A stretch of 64,000 nt of DNA, from the NCBI RefSeq assembly GCF_001445655.1, contig NZ_LNBE01000004.1, forward strand, positions 2,801,218-2,865,217, written 5' to 3'. Below, in pieces: positions 36,638 to 44,169 of the stretch; within the stretch, counting starts at the first letter, position 1, and each line of letters starts with the position of its first letter. A program made the translations under genes and the position numbers. This DNA is from Streptomyces roseifaciens. GTDB lineage: Bacteria > Actinomycetota > Actinomycetes > Streptomycetales > Streptomycetaceae. The notes under the pieces are model-generated. The model was not told the DNA's origin, made no database searches, and saw nothing but the letters and a program-made list of their open reading frames with translations.

Positions 36638-38959
36638 TCAGGAACGCAAGCCGTTGTCCACGGCCGTCATCAGCGTTCCGCTGTCACCCGACATCTCCCA
36701 GATCATCACGCCGCCCAGGCCCTTCGGCTTGAGCCAGGCCGTCTTCTTGTTGATCGACCAGACGTCGTCGAACGTCCACCACTGCCCGTTGTTGCCGGTG
36801 TAGCCGTACGTGGCGACCGACTGTTCGTCGTGGTGGACGGTGAGGCCCGCGACGGACGCGATCAGGTTGTCGTAGCCGCGCGTACCCGACTCCTCCGGGA
36901 ACTGGCCCGGGGCCGCCCCGTTCGCCGTCTGCCAGACGCCCCGTTCGCCGCCGTCGGCGACCTGCTGCCAGCCGCGGCCGTAGAAGGCCAGCCCGAGCAC
37001 GACCTTCTTCGGGTCGACCCCGGCGTCGAGGTAGGCCTGGACGGTCTTCTCGACGCTGAACTTCGTCGTGTACGGGTCCTTGGCGTCCTGGTAGAGGTTC
37101 CCCTGGTGGCCGGTGCGCTTGGGCTCCCAGCTGTTGTCGCTGCCGGAGCCGTGGAAGTCGTAGCCCTGGACGTTGGCGAAGTCCATGTAGTCGATGACGC
37201 TGGGCGTGCCGTCCTTGGTGGTGATGTCCCAGCCTGCCTCGATCTTCGCCGGGTCGGCCGGGGTGAAGGCCGTGAGCAGGTACTTCCTGCCCGTCGTCGC
37301 GCTCAGTGCGTCGAGCTGCCGGCGGAACTCGGCGAACAGCAGGGTGTTGTTGGCCTTGTCGTCCTTGGAGACGTGGTTGCCGGCGTGGCCCTCGGAGCCG
37401 GGCCACTCCCAGTCGATGTCGAAGCCGTCGAAGATCCCGGCGGCGGCGCCGGGGCCGCCGCGGCCGTTGGTCACCGGCAGGTCGCCCTTGATGTACATGT
37501 CGATGCAGGACTTGACGAACTTCTGCCGGGAGGCTTCCGTCCTGGCGACGTCCGAGAAGTACTTGCTGTAGGTCCAGCCGCCGATGGACATATTGATCTT
37601 GAGGCCGGGGTGCTTGGCCTTGAGCTTCTTCAGCTGGTTGAAGTTGCCGGCCAGCTTCTGGTCCCAGGTGTCGCCCACGCCGTCGACGGACTCGCCGGCG
37701 CCGAAGCCCTTCTCGTAGTCGGCCCAGGAGTCGCCCGCGCCGTCGCCCTGGCTGGGGTCCTGGGGGTTGGGGGTGGTGGCCTTGGTGACCCCATTGAGAC
37801 AGGTGAGGTCCGTGGGGTGGATGTTGGAGAAGGAGTAATTGATGTGGGTGAGCTTGGCGGCGGCGCCCGTGGTCTCCAGGGACTTCACGGTGTAGCCGCG
37901 GCCGTAGATGCCCCACTGCACGAAATAGCCGACCTTGGCGTAGCCGGCGCCGGGCTGCGGCTGGCCGCCGCCCGTGGTGCGCACGGTCAGCGGCGCGCTG
38001 GCCTTGCCGGTCTGGCCCGCGGAGTCCCGGGCGACGACGGTGTAGGTGTAGTCGGTGCCCGCGGTGAGGCCGGTGTCGGTGTGGGCGAGCTTGCCGACCG
38101 TGGCGACCTTCACGGTGCCGCGGTAGACGTCGTAGTCCTTGATGCCCTTGTCGTCCGTGGCAGCGGGCCACTTCAGGGCCACGGAGGTGTCGGTGACCGC
38201 GGTCGCCTGCGGGGTGCCGGGGGCGGAGGGCGGCTTGTCGGTGCCGCCGCCGCTCCCCGTGCGCAGGGTGGCGGACGGGCTCGCCGGGCCGGTCTGGCCG
38301 GCCGAGTCGCGGGCGACGACCTTGTACGTGTAGTCGGTGTCGGCGCTGAGGCCGGTGTCGGTGAAGGCGGTGCCGGAGACCGTGCCGACGACGCTGTCGC
38401 CGCGGTAGACGTCGTAGTTCTTGACGCTCTTGTCGTCCGTGGCGGCGGCCCAGGTCAGCGCGATGCTGTCGGCCGTGACACCGGTGGAGGAGGGCTGCCC
38501 GGGGGCGCTGGGCGGGGTGTCGGCGGAGGAACCGTCGCAGGGCCCGCCGTCGAGCCGGCAGCCCGTGGGGGCGCCGTCGCCGGAGCCGACGAAGCCGAAG
38601 GTGACGCTGGCGCCGGGGGCGATGGTGCCGTTGTACTCGCGGTTCTTGGCGGTGTGGTGGGAGCCCGAGCTCGTGAGCAGGGCGTCCCAGTAGGCGCCGA
38701 CCGTGGTGGTGGAGGGGAAGTCCCATTCGACGGTCCAGGCGGTGATGGCCGTGGTGCCGGTGTTCTTGACCGTCCACTCCGCCTGGAAGCCCGTTCCCCA
38801 GTCGGAGGTCTTGACGAATGTCGCCGTCGCGGACGGCGCCGCGTGGGCCGGGGCGGCCGCCAGGCCGACGAGCGCGGTGGCGGGCAGCGCGAGCGTGGCC
38901 AGGGCGGCCACCGCTCTTCGTAAGGTGCGGCCGATGCTTCCTGAGGTTCCTGTGCTCAA
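36638..38959 (-). CDS. chiC: Secreted GH18 chitinase with CBM2 and two FnIII domains
   Basis: The 773-residue product hydrolyses chitin outside the cell. A TTG at 38959 with GAGGAG upstream is the start, followed by an Arg-containing N-region, a hydrophobic core and AHA cleavage site (signal peptide, about 38 residues). Then come a family 2 carbohydrate-binding module (about 40-140), two near-identical fibronectin type III domains (about 148-240 and 245-340) and a family 18 catalytic domain with FDGFDIDWEW, catalytic Glu518. The order next to a two-component system matches chiC of S. coelicolor, although I recall that protein as shorter, near 600 residues. The promoter carries chitinase-type direct repeats. 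Confidence 0.92.
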   Translation of the reverse strand: MSTGTSGSIGRTLRRAVAALATLALPATALVGLAAAPAHAAPSATATFVKTSDWGTGFQAEWTVKNTGTTAITAWTVEWDFPSTTTVGAYWDALLTSSGSHHTAKNREYNGTIAPGASVTFGFVGSGDGAPTGCRLDGGPCDGSSADTPPSAPGQPSSTGVTADSIALTWAAATDDKSVKNYDVYRGDSVVGTVSGTAFTDTGLSADTDYTYKVVARDSAGQTGPASPSATLRTGSGGGTDKPPSAPGTPQATAVTDTSVALKWPAATDDKGIKDYDVYRGTVKVATVGKLAHTDTGLTAGTDYTYTVVARDSAGQTGKASAPLTVRTTGGGQPQPGAGYAKVGYFVQWGIYGRGYTVKSLETTGAAAKLTHINYSFSNIHPTDLTCLNGVTKATTPNPQDPSQGDGAGDSWADYEKGFGAGESVDGVGDTWDQKLAGNFNQLKKLKAKHPGLKINMSIGGWTYSKYFSDVARTEASRQKFVKSCIDMYIKGDLPVTNGRGGPGAAAGIFDGFDIDWEWPGSEGHAGNHVSKDDKANNTLLFAEFRRQLDALSATTGRKYLLTAFTPADPAKIEAGWDITTKDGTPSVIDYMDFANVQGYDFHGSGSDNSWEPKRTGHQGNLYQDAKDPYTTKFSVEKTVQAYLDAGVDPKKVVLGLAFYGRGWQQVADGGERGVWQTANGAAPGQFPEESGTRGYDNLIASVAGLTVHHDEQSVATYGYTGNNGQWWTFDDVWSINKKTAWLKPKGLGGVMIWEMSGDSGTLMTAVDNGLRS

Positions 38960-39015
38960 GGGGGTGCTCCTCGGAGAGAGGTGCGGACAGGTGGGGGGTG
39001 CACAGCTGCTCGGGG

Positions 39016-39057
39016 AGCGTAAGAAGGTCCGTACCAATGGTCAAGAGGACTGGACCA
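39016..39057 (-). promoter_or_regulatory. chiC promoter with two 12-bp direct repeats
   Basis: On the minus strand TTGACC (39039-39044) is followed after 17 bp by TACGCT (39016-39021). Two direct repeats resembling the chitinase operator TGGTCCAGACCT flank the -35: TGGTCCAGTCCT (39046-39057) and TGGTACGGACCT (39025-39036), 21 bp apart. The -35 overlaps the chiR stop codon, so the upstream repeat lies inside chiR. Confidence 0.7.
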
Positions 39058-39730
39058 ATCCCAACTCCCGGGCCAGCACCGCCGCTTGCACCCTGCTGCG
39101 CAGCTCCAGCTTGTTCAGCAACCTGCTGACGTGCGTCTTCACCGTCGCCTCCGCCATGCCCAGACGGCTCGCGATCTCCGCGTTCGACAGCCCCTCGCCC
39201 AGCGCCGCCAGCACCTCGCGCTCGCGGCGCGTCAGCGACTCCAGCGCCGCGGGCTCCTCGGCACCCGGCATCCGGCCCTGCGCCGGGCGCGCGAACTCCG
39301 CGATCAGGCGGCGCGTCACCGCCGGGGAGATCAGCCCCTCGCCGGCCGCCACCGTCCGCACCGCCGCGATGAGACCGGCGGCGTCGCTGTCCTTGAGCAG
39401 GAAGCCCGCCGCGCCCGCACGCAGCGCCCCGAAGACGTACTCGTCCAGGTCGAACGTGGTCAGCACCAGGACGTCGGCGAGTTGCTCGGCGACCACCTGC
39501 CGGGTGGCCGACACCCCGTCCAGGCGCGGCATCTGCACGTCCATCAGCACCAGGTCCGGGCGCAGTTCGCGGGCCAGCCGGACGGCCTCCTCGCCGTCGG
39601 CCGCCTCCCCGACGACCTCGACGCCCGGCGCCGAGCGCAGGATCAGCACCAGCCCGGAGCGTACGGACGCCTGGTCCTCGGCGACCAGGACGCGGATCCC
39701 GGGGGCGTCCGCGGGGGGTGTGGTGGTCAC
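39041..39730 (-). CDS. chiR: NarL/LuxR-type response regulator of the chitinase locus
   Basis: The 229-residue protein has a receiver domain with VAEDQ, phospho-Asp in LVLMDVQMPRLDG and LLKDS, then a C-terminal LuxR-type helix-turn-helix (LTRREREVLAALGEGLSNAEIA, split by the turn). The GTG at 39730 overlaps the sensor stop as GTGA, so the two are coupled. It lies directly upstream of chiC, matching chiR of S. coelicolor, which controls chiC induction. Its 3' end overlaps the chiC promoter. Confidence 0.88.
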   Translation of the reverse strand: MTTTPPADAPGIRVLVAEDQASVRSGLVLILRSAPGVEVVGEAADGEEAVRLARELRPDLVLMDVQMPRLDGVSATRQVVAEQLADVLVLTTFDLDEYVFGALRAGAAGFLLKDSDAAGLIAAVRTVAAGEGLISPAVTRRLIAEFARPAQGRMPGAEEPAALESLTRREREVLAALGEGLSNAEIASRLGMAEATVKTHVSRLLNKLELRSRVQAAVLARELGLVQSS

Positions 39731-40932
39731 GGTGTTCCTTCCTCCGGTACGGGCAGCACCGCCCGCACGCGCCAGCTCTTGCCGTCCGGGCCCGCCACCG
39801 GGCCCGCCTCGAACTCCCCGTCCAGCAGGGCCACCCGCTCGCCCATGCCGACCAGCCCCGCCCCGGAGCCCGGCGCCCGCGGCCCCGGACCCGCGCCGTA
39901 GGCGCTCGTCACCTCCACCGCCAGCCACCTGCGGCCCTCGCGCGCCAGACGCACCGTCACCTCGCCCGGCGCCGCGTGCTTGACGGCGTTGGTCAGGGAC
40001 TCCTGGACGATGCGGTACGCCGCGAGCTCGGTCGGCGCCGGGAGCGGAACCGGCCCCCGCCCGTCGTCCAGGACGAAGCGGAACCGGTCGTCGCGGACGG
40101 CCTTGCGGGCGTGGGCGAGGAGCGCGTCCACACCGTCGAGGCGGGGCGTGGCCGCGGGCTCCTCCTCGCCGCCCGCCTGCCGCAGCAGCCCGATGAGCCG
40201 GCGCATTTCGGCCAGGCCCTGCACGCTGTTCTCCCGGATCACGGTGAGCGCCTCCTCCGACGCCTTCGCCTCCCCGATCGACAGCGCCGCGGTGGAGTGG
40301 ATCGCGATCGCCGACAGGTGGCCCGCGACCATGTCGTGCAGCTCGCGCGCCATCCGGGCGCGCTCGGCGCCCACGGCCTCGCGGCGGTCCATCTCCGCCA
40401 GCAGCGCCGTCCGCTCGGCCTCCAGCCGGGCCGCCCGCGCGGCGTCACGGTGCCGGCGGATGCCCGCGCCGGTCCACGCCGGCGCGACGATCAGCACCCC
40501 GAAACCGAAGCCGATCAGCAGCGCCTCCGGCTTGCGGATCACCGCCACGGCCAGCAGCGTCCCCAGCACGGTCAGCACCTCGGCGATGCGGGGGATGCGC
40601 CAGGCGACGGAGGGACGGCCGTAGAGCACCGCCGCGTAGACGACGTCCGTGTACATGGCGATCGTCGCGACGAGCGAGCCCGTGCAGATGTCGAGGACGA
40701 GCGTGAGCGTGCCGACGGCGAGCGCCGTCAGCGGGGCGCTGCGCCGCAGCAGCTCGGCGCCGCACATGACGCCCAGCGCCACCAGGGACAGCCACCCGGG
40801 CACATCGGCCAGCGGCGGGTTGTTGTGCAGCCCCAGGAACCACAGCGCCAGGCCGCCCAGCAGGCCTGTGGCCGCGATCAGGACGGCGTCGCGGTCGGGG
40901 CGGCGGGGCAGGCGCAGGCGGCGGACGGGCAT
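39727..40932 (-). CDS. chiS: Sensor histidine kinase of the chitinase locus
   Basis: The 401-residue protein has an N-terminal block of about six membrane helices (residues 15-150), a HisKA_3 dimerisation domain with phospho-acceptor H199 in ARELHDMV, and a C-terminal HATPase domain with YRIVQESLTNAVKHA as N-box and a glycine-rich VGMGERVALL segment. It is coupled to the downstream response regulator. By position it corresponds to chiS of S. coelicolor; the signal it senses (chitin oligosaccharides) is taken from that system. Confidence 0.88.
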   Translation of the reverse strand: MPVRRLRLPRRPDRDAVLIAATGLLGGLALWFLGLHNNPPLADVPGWLSLVALGVMCGAELLRRSAPLTALAVGTLTLVLDICTGSLVATIAMYTDVVYAAVLYGRPSVAWRIPRIAEVLTVLGTLLAVAVIRKPEALLIGFGFGVLIVAPAWTGAGIRRHRDAARAARLEAERTALLAEMDRREAVGAERARMARELHDMVAGHLSAIAIHSTAALSIGEAKASEEALTVIRENSVQGLAEMRRLIGLLRQAGGEEEPAATPRLDGVDALLAHARKAVRDDRFRFVLDDGRGPVPLPAPTELAAYRIVQESLTNAVKHAAPGEVTVRLAREGRRWLAVEVTSAYGAGPGPRAPGSGAGLVGMGERVALLDGEFEAGPVAGPDGKSWRVRAVLPVPEEGTP

Positions 40933-41091
40933 GCGTACATCACAGCATGCGGCGGAGGCCGCGGGGACGCGCCGCGGGAGGGTCCGGCAGGGCGCGCACT
41001 ACATCGAAGGATGCAGTCCGGAATCGTCGTAAGCGACGACGAAACCGCTGGTCACGGCAGGGAGCCTGGAAGGGAGGGAAGGGAGAGAACC

Positions 41092-41673
41092 GTGATCGTC
41101 ACGCTGATCGTCGTCTGCGAGGTCGGCTTCTGGGTGCTGCTGGCCGGCGGCCTGAGCCTGCGGTACCTGGCGAAGATGCCGCGGGCGGGGGTCGCCGTGC
41201 TGCTGCTGGAGCCCCTGCTGGAGCTGGTCCTGCTCATCGCCACCGCGGTCGACCTGAAGAACGGTGCGGAGGCCGACTGGAAGCACGGCCTGGCCGCCGT
41301 CTACATCGGCTACTCCGTCGGCCTCGGCCACGCCACGATCAAGTGGGTCGACGCCCGCTTCGCCCACCGCTTCGCGGGCGGCCCGCCGCCGGTGAAGCCG
41401 CCGAAGTACGGCATGGCCCGCACCGTCCACGAGTGGAAGACCGCCGCCCGCTGGATCCTGTCCTGCGCGGTCGCCCTCGGCCTGCTGCAGGCGGCGGTCT
41501 GGTACGTCGGGGACGCGGGCGACATCAGCTCGCTGCGGGCATGGCAGACGAAGATGCTCATCGTGGCCGGAATCAACCTGGCCATCGCGACGAGCTACAC
41601 GATCTGGCCGAAGCAGGCCCCGGGTCCGGAGAAGACGGAGCAGGCCCCGGCCCCGGAGGAACTGAAGCGCTGA
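41092..41673 (+). CDS. Conserved membrane protein, unknown function
   Basis: The 193-residue protein starts at the GTG at 41092 after GGGAGAG. It has hydrophobic segments at about residues 2-22, 32-52, 60-80 (weaker), 118-138 and 148-168, and a short charged C-terminal tail with a Pro/Glu repeat. A conserved-looking cytoplasmic loop GGPPPVKPPKYG lies in the middle. It is transcribed divergently from chiS. I recognise no family function; the locus position matches SCO5379. Confidence 0.7.
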   Translation: MIVTLIVVCEVGFWVLLAGGLSLRYLAKMPRAGVAVLLLEPLLELVLLIATAVDLKNGAEADWKHGLAAVYIGYSVGLGHATIKWVDARFAHRFAGGPPPVKPPKYGMARTVHEWKTAARWILSCAVALGLLQAAVWYVGDAGDISSLRAWQTKMLIVAGINLAIATSYTIWPKQAPGPEKTEQAPAPEELKR

Positions 41674-41703
41674 CGCCCGACCGGTCCCCGGGCGCGCCGT
41701 GCG

Positions 41704-42276
41704 TCAGCGGTTCTCGCCCGGGACCCACAGGATGTCCCCGACCTCCTTGTTGGCCGTCCTCGCGAGAATGAACAGCAGGTCCGAGAGGCGGTTCAGGTAT
41801 GTGGCCGTCAGCGGGTTCATGATGTCCGCGTGGAGTTCCATCGCCGCCCAGGTGGAGCGCTCCGCGCGGCGCACGACCGTGCAGGCCTGGTGCAGCAGCG
41901 CCGCCCCCGGCGTGCCGCCCGGCAGGATGAAGCTGCGGAGCTTCTCCAGGTCCTCCAGGAAGCGGTCGCAGTCCGCCTCCAGCTTGTCGATGTAGGACTG
42001 CTCCACGCGCAGCGGCGGGTACTTGGGGTTCTCGGCGACGGGCGTGGCCAGGTCGGCGCCCACGTCGAAGAGGTCGTTCTGGATGCGGACGAGCACCTTC
42101 ACGATCTCCTCGGGCAGCTGCCCGAGCGCGATCGCCACCCCGATCGCGGCGTTGGCCTCGTTGGCGTCGGCGTAGGCGGCGATGCGGGTGTCGGTCTTCA
42201 CGGTGCGGCTCATGTCGCCGAGGGCGGTGGTGCCCGTATCACCGGTGCGGGTGTAAATGCGCGTCAGGTTGACCAT
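41704..42276 (-). CDS. Cob(I)alamin adenosyltransferase, PduO type
   Basis: The enzyme attaches the adenosyl group of ATP to cob(I)alamin to give adenosylcobalamin. The 190-residue helical protein has the PduO-type N-terminal TRTGDTGTT motif for ATP, and the RRAER helix motif near residue 135. It starts at ATG 42276. The adenosylcobalamin it makes is the cofactor of methylmalonyl-CoA mutase, whose accessory genes mce and meaB lie near the end of the window. Confidence 0.92.
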   Translation of the reverse strand: MVNLTRIYTRTGDTGTTALGDMSRTVKTDTRIAAYADANEANAAIGVAIALGQLPEEIVKVLVRIQNDLFDVGADLATPVAENPKYPPLRVEQSYIDKLEADCDRFLEDLEKLRSFILPGGTPGAALLHQACTVVRRAERSTWAAMELHADIMNPLTATYLNRLSDLLFILARTANKEVGDILWVPGENR

Positions 42277-42525
42277 GGGGACGAGCCTAGCCACGTGGCG
42301 GGGGCCTGCCGAGGCCGACGCGCACCGCGCCACCCCTGTGACTCCTGAGGCTGAAGGGGCCCAACTGCAGTGTGGGGACCGGCCAGTGGGCGTCTCGATG
42401 TGATGTCCGTCATGTGGGACGTGACGCGCATCTCTTACCGCCCAACCGCGCCGCGACGGGCGCTAAGGTCCGGCCGAGAGAGTGCGTTGAGAACAGCTAT
42501 GTGCACAGGGAGTAAGGGGACAGCC

Positions 42526-43374
42526 GTGGCCAAGAAGCTCGCCGTCATCGGGGCCGGACTGATGGGGTCCGGGATCGCGCAGGTCTCCGCCCAGGCCGGG
42601 TGGGACGTCGTGCTGCGGGACGTCACCGACGCGGCGCTGCAGCGCGGCACGGACGGCATCAAGGCCTCGTACGACAAGTTCGTCTCCAAGGGCAAGCTGG
42701 AGGCGTCCGCGGCCGAGGAGGCCCTCGCCCGCATCACCACCACGACGGACCTGGACGCGGCCGCCGATGCGGACATCGTCGTCGAGGCCGTCTTCGAGGA
42801 CATCGACACCAAGCGGGACATCTTCCGCACCCTGGACGGCCTGGTGAAGGACGAGACGGTCCTCGCCTCCAACACCTCCGCCATCCCGATCACCAAGATC
42901 GCGGCGGCCACGCAGCGCCCCGAGCGCGTCGTCGGCGCCCACTTCTTCTCGCCGGTGCCGATGATGCAGCTGTGCGAGCTGGTCCGCGGCTACAAGACCA
43001 GCGACGAGACGCTGGCCAAGGCCCGTGAGTTCGCCGAGGGCGTCGGCAAGACCTGCATCGTCGTCAACCGCGACGTCGCCGGTTTCGTCACCACGCGGCT
43101 GATCTCGGCCCTCGTCGTCGAGGCCGCCAAGCTGTACGAGTCGGGCGTGGCCACCGCCGAGGACATCGACATCGCCTGCAAGCTGGGCTTCGGCCACGCG
43201 ATGGGCCCGCTGGCCACGGCCGACCTGACCGGCATCGACATCCTGATGCACGCCACGGGGAACATCTACACCGAGTGCCAGGACGAGAAGTTCGCGCCGC
43301 CGGAGATCATGCGCCGCATGGTCGACGCGGGCGACCTGGGCCGTAAGAGCGGACAGGGCTTTTATCAGCACTGA
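42526..43374 (+). CDS. 3-hydroxybutyryl-CoA dehydrogenase
   Basis: This NAD(P)-dependent enzyme interconverts acetoacetyl-CoA and 3-hydroxybutyryl-CoA. The 282-residue protein has the dinucleotide fold VIGAGLMGSGIA at the N-terminus, catalytic His in GAHFFSPVP near residue 140 and NRDVAGFVTTRL with the C-terminal helical domain. The GTG at 42526 follows GAGTAAGGGGA. It stands alone, divergent from the adenosyltransferase, with a long inverted repeat after it. Confidence 0.93.
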   Translation: MAKKLAVIGAGLMGSGIAQVSAQAGWDVVLRDVTDAALQRGTDGIKASYDKFVSKGKLEASAAEEALARITTTTDLDAAADADIVVEAVFEDIDTKRDIFRTLDGLVKDETVLASNTSAIPITKIAAATQRPERVVGAHFFSPVPMMQLCELVRGYKTSDETLAKAREFAEGVGKTCIVVNRDVAGFVTTRLISALVVEAAKLYESGVATAEDIDIACKLGFGHAMGPLATADLTGIDILMHATGNIYTECQDEKFAPPEIMRRMVDAGDLGRKSGQGFYQH

Positions 43375-43391
43375 ATCGGCTCCGACCGGGT

Positions 43392-43435
43392 AACCGATAC
43401 CTAATTCACCCGCCCGGGTGAATTAGGTATCGGTT
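43392..43435. terminator. Perfect 21-bp inverted repeat after the dehydrogenase gene
   Basis: The arms 43392-43412 and 43415-43435 are perfectly complementary over 21 bp, with AACCGATACC... at the left edge and only two bases between arms. The stem contains CCTAATTCACC, unusually AT-rich for this genome. Position 17 bp after the stop fits a terminator, but the sequence could also be a regulator-binding site. Confidence 0.65.
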
Positions 43436-43565
43436 CGCCAACAAGCGGCAACCTTGTCGTGTGAGAGGCAGTCAGTTCTTTGTAACCACAGAGCCTTGAG
43501 AACCGCACGGGGCTGCAGAGCCACACCGTCATCACGCACCATCGGGCATCACTCCGGGAGCGCAT

Positions 43566-43898
43566 ATGCACATCAGGGGCGACCACGCCGAACTGGTCGT
43601 CGGGGGCCGCCTCGACGTCCGCAGCGCGGCGGACGCCCGTACGGTCCTGCACTCCGCCCTCGACTCCGGCCGCGGCGACCTCGTCCTCGACCTCACCGAG
43701 CTGGACTCCTGGGACGCCACCGGCCTCGGCGTCATCATGGGCGCCCACCGCCGCGCCGGCCGCTCCGGCCGCCGCCTCGTCCTGCGCGGCGTGCCCGACC
43801 GGATGCAGCGGCTGCTCGTCGCCACCCGGCTGCACCGCATCCTCGCCATCGAGGGCGGAATCGGCGTCGAGGCGGGCGAGCCCCTGCCCCGCGTGTGA
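43566..43898 (+). CDS. STAS-domain protein (anti-anti-sigma factor-like)
   Basis: The 110-residue protein is a single STAS domain: LVVGGRLDVRSA, then LVLDLTELDSWDATGLGVIM, and the C-terminal helix near TRLHRIL. In SpoIIAA-like factors the phospho-acceptor Ser follows the Asp of DSSG; here the motif is D50-A51-T52-G53, so the usual Ser is absent and only Thr52 could take phosphate. It lies alone between inverted-repeat and ATPase gene. Role in sigma-factor partner switching is inferred from the fold only. Confidence 0.8.
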   Translation: MHIRGDHAELVVGGRLDVRSAADARTVLHSALDSGRGDLVLDLTELDSWDATGLGVIMGAHRRAGRSGRRLVLRGVPDRMQRLLVATRLHRILAIEGGIGVEAGEPLPRV

Positions 43899-44169
43899 AC
43901 GCAGTTGCCATAGAGGCACCCGCGTCCGGATGCGTCCCCTTCTTTCCGATTCTCATGAGACTGTGACATGCCCCGGGCAGCGGGGCCCCCGTCGCTTCAT
44001 GGATACTGTGCCCAGGTCTGAGGTTCGGTTTTCCCGCCGCGAAAGGCCGCATAACAGAGCCCACGGCGGGCACCGATGAAGCGCCGGCCGGTATGCCCGG
44101 CCGAGGGTTGAGGAGTGCGGCAGGCCGGAAGGGCAGGACGGCACGCCACGCATTTGGGGGGCTTTCACC

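Noticed and set aside
36830..38923. Plus-strand frame of 697 codons opposite chiC
   Set aside because: Val/Gly/Ala/Asp-rich composition typical of antisense frames; chiC has signal peptide, CBM2, FnIII and GH18 motifs.
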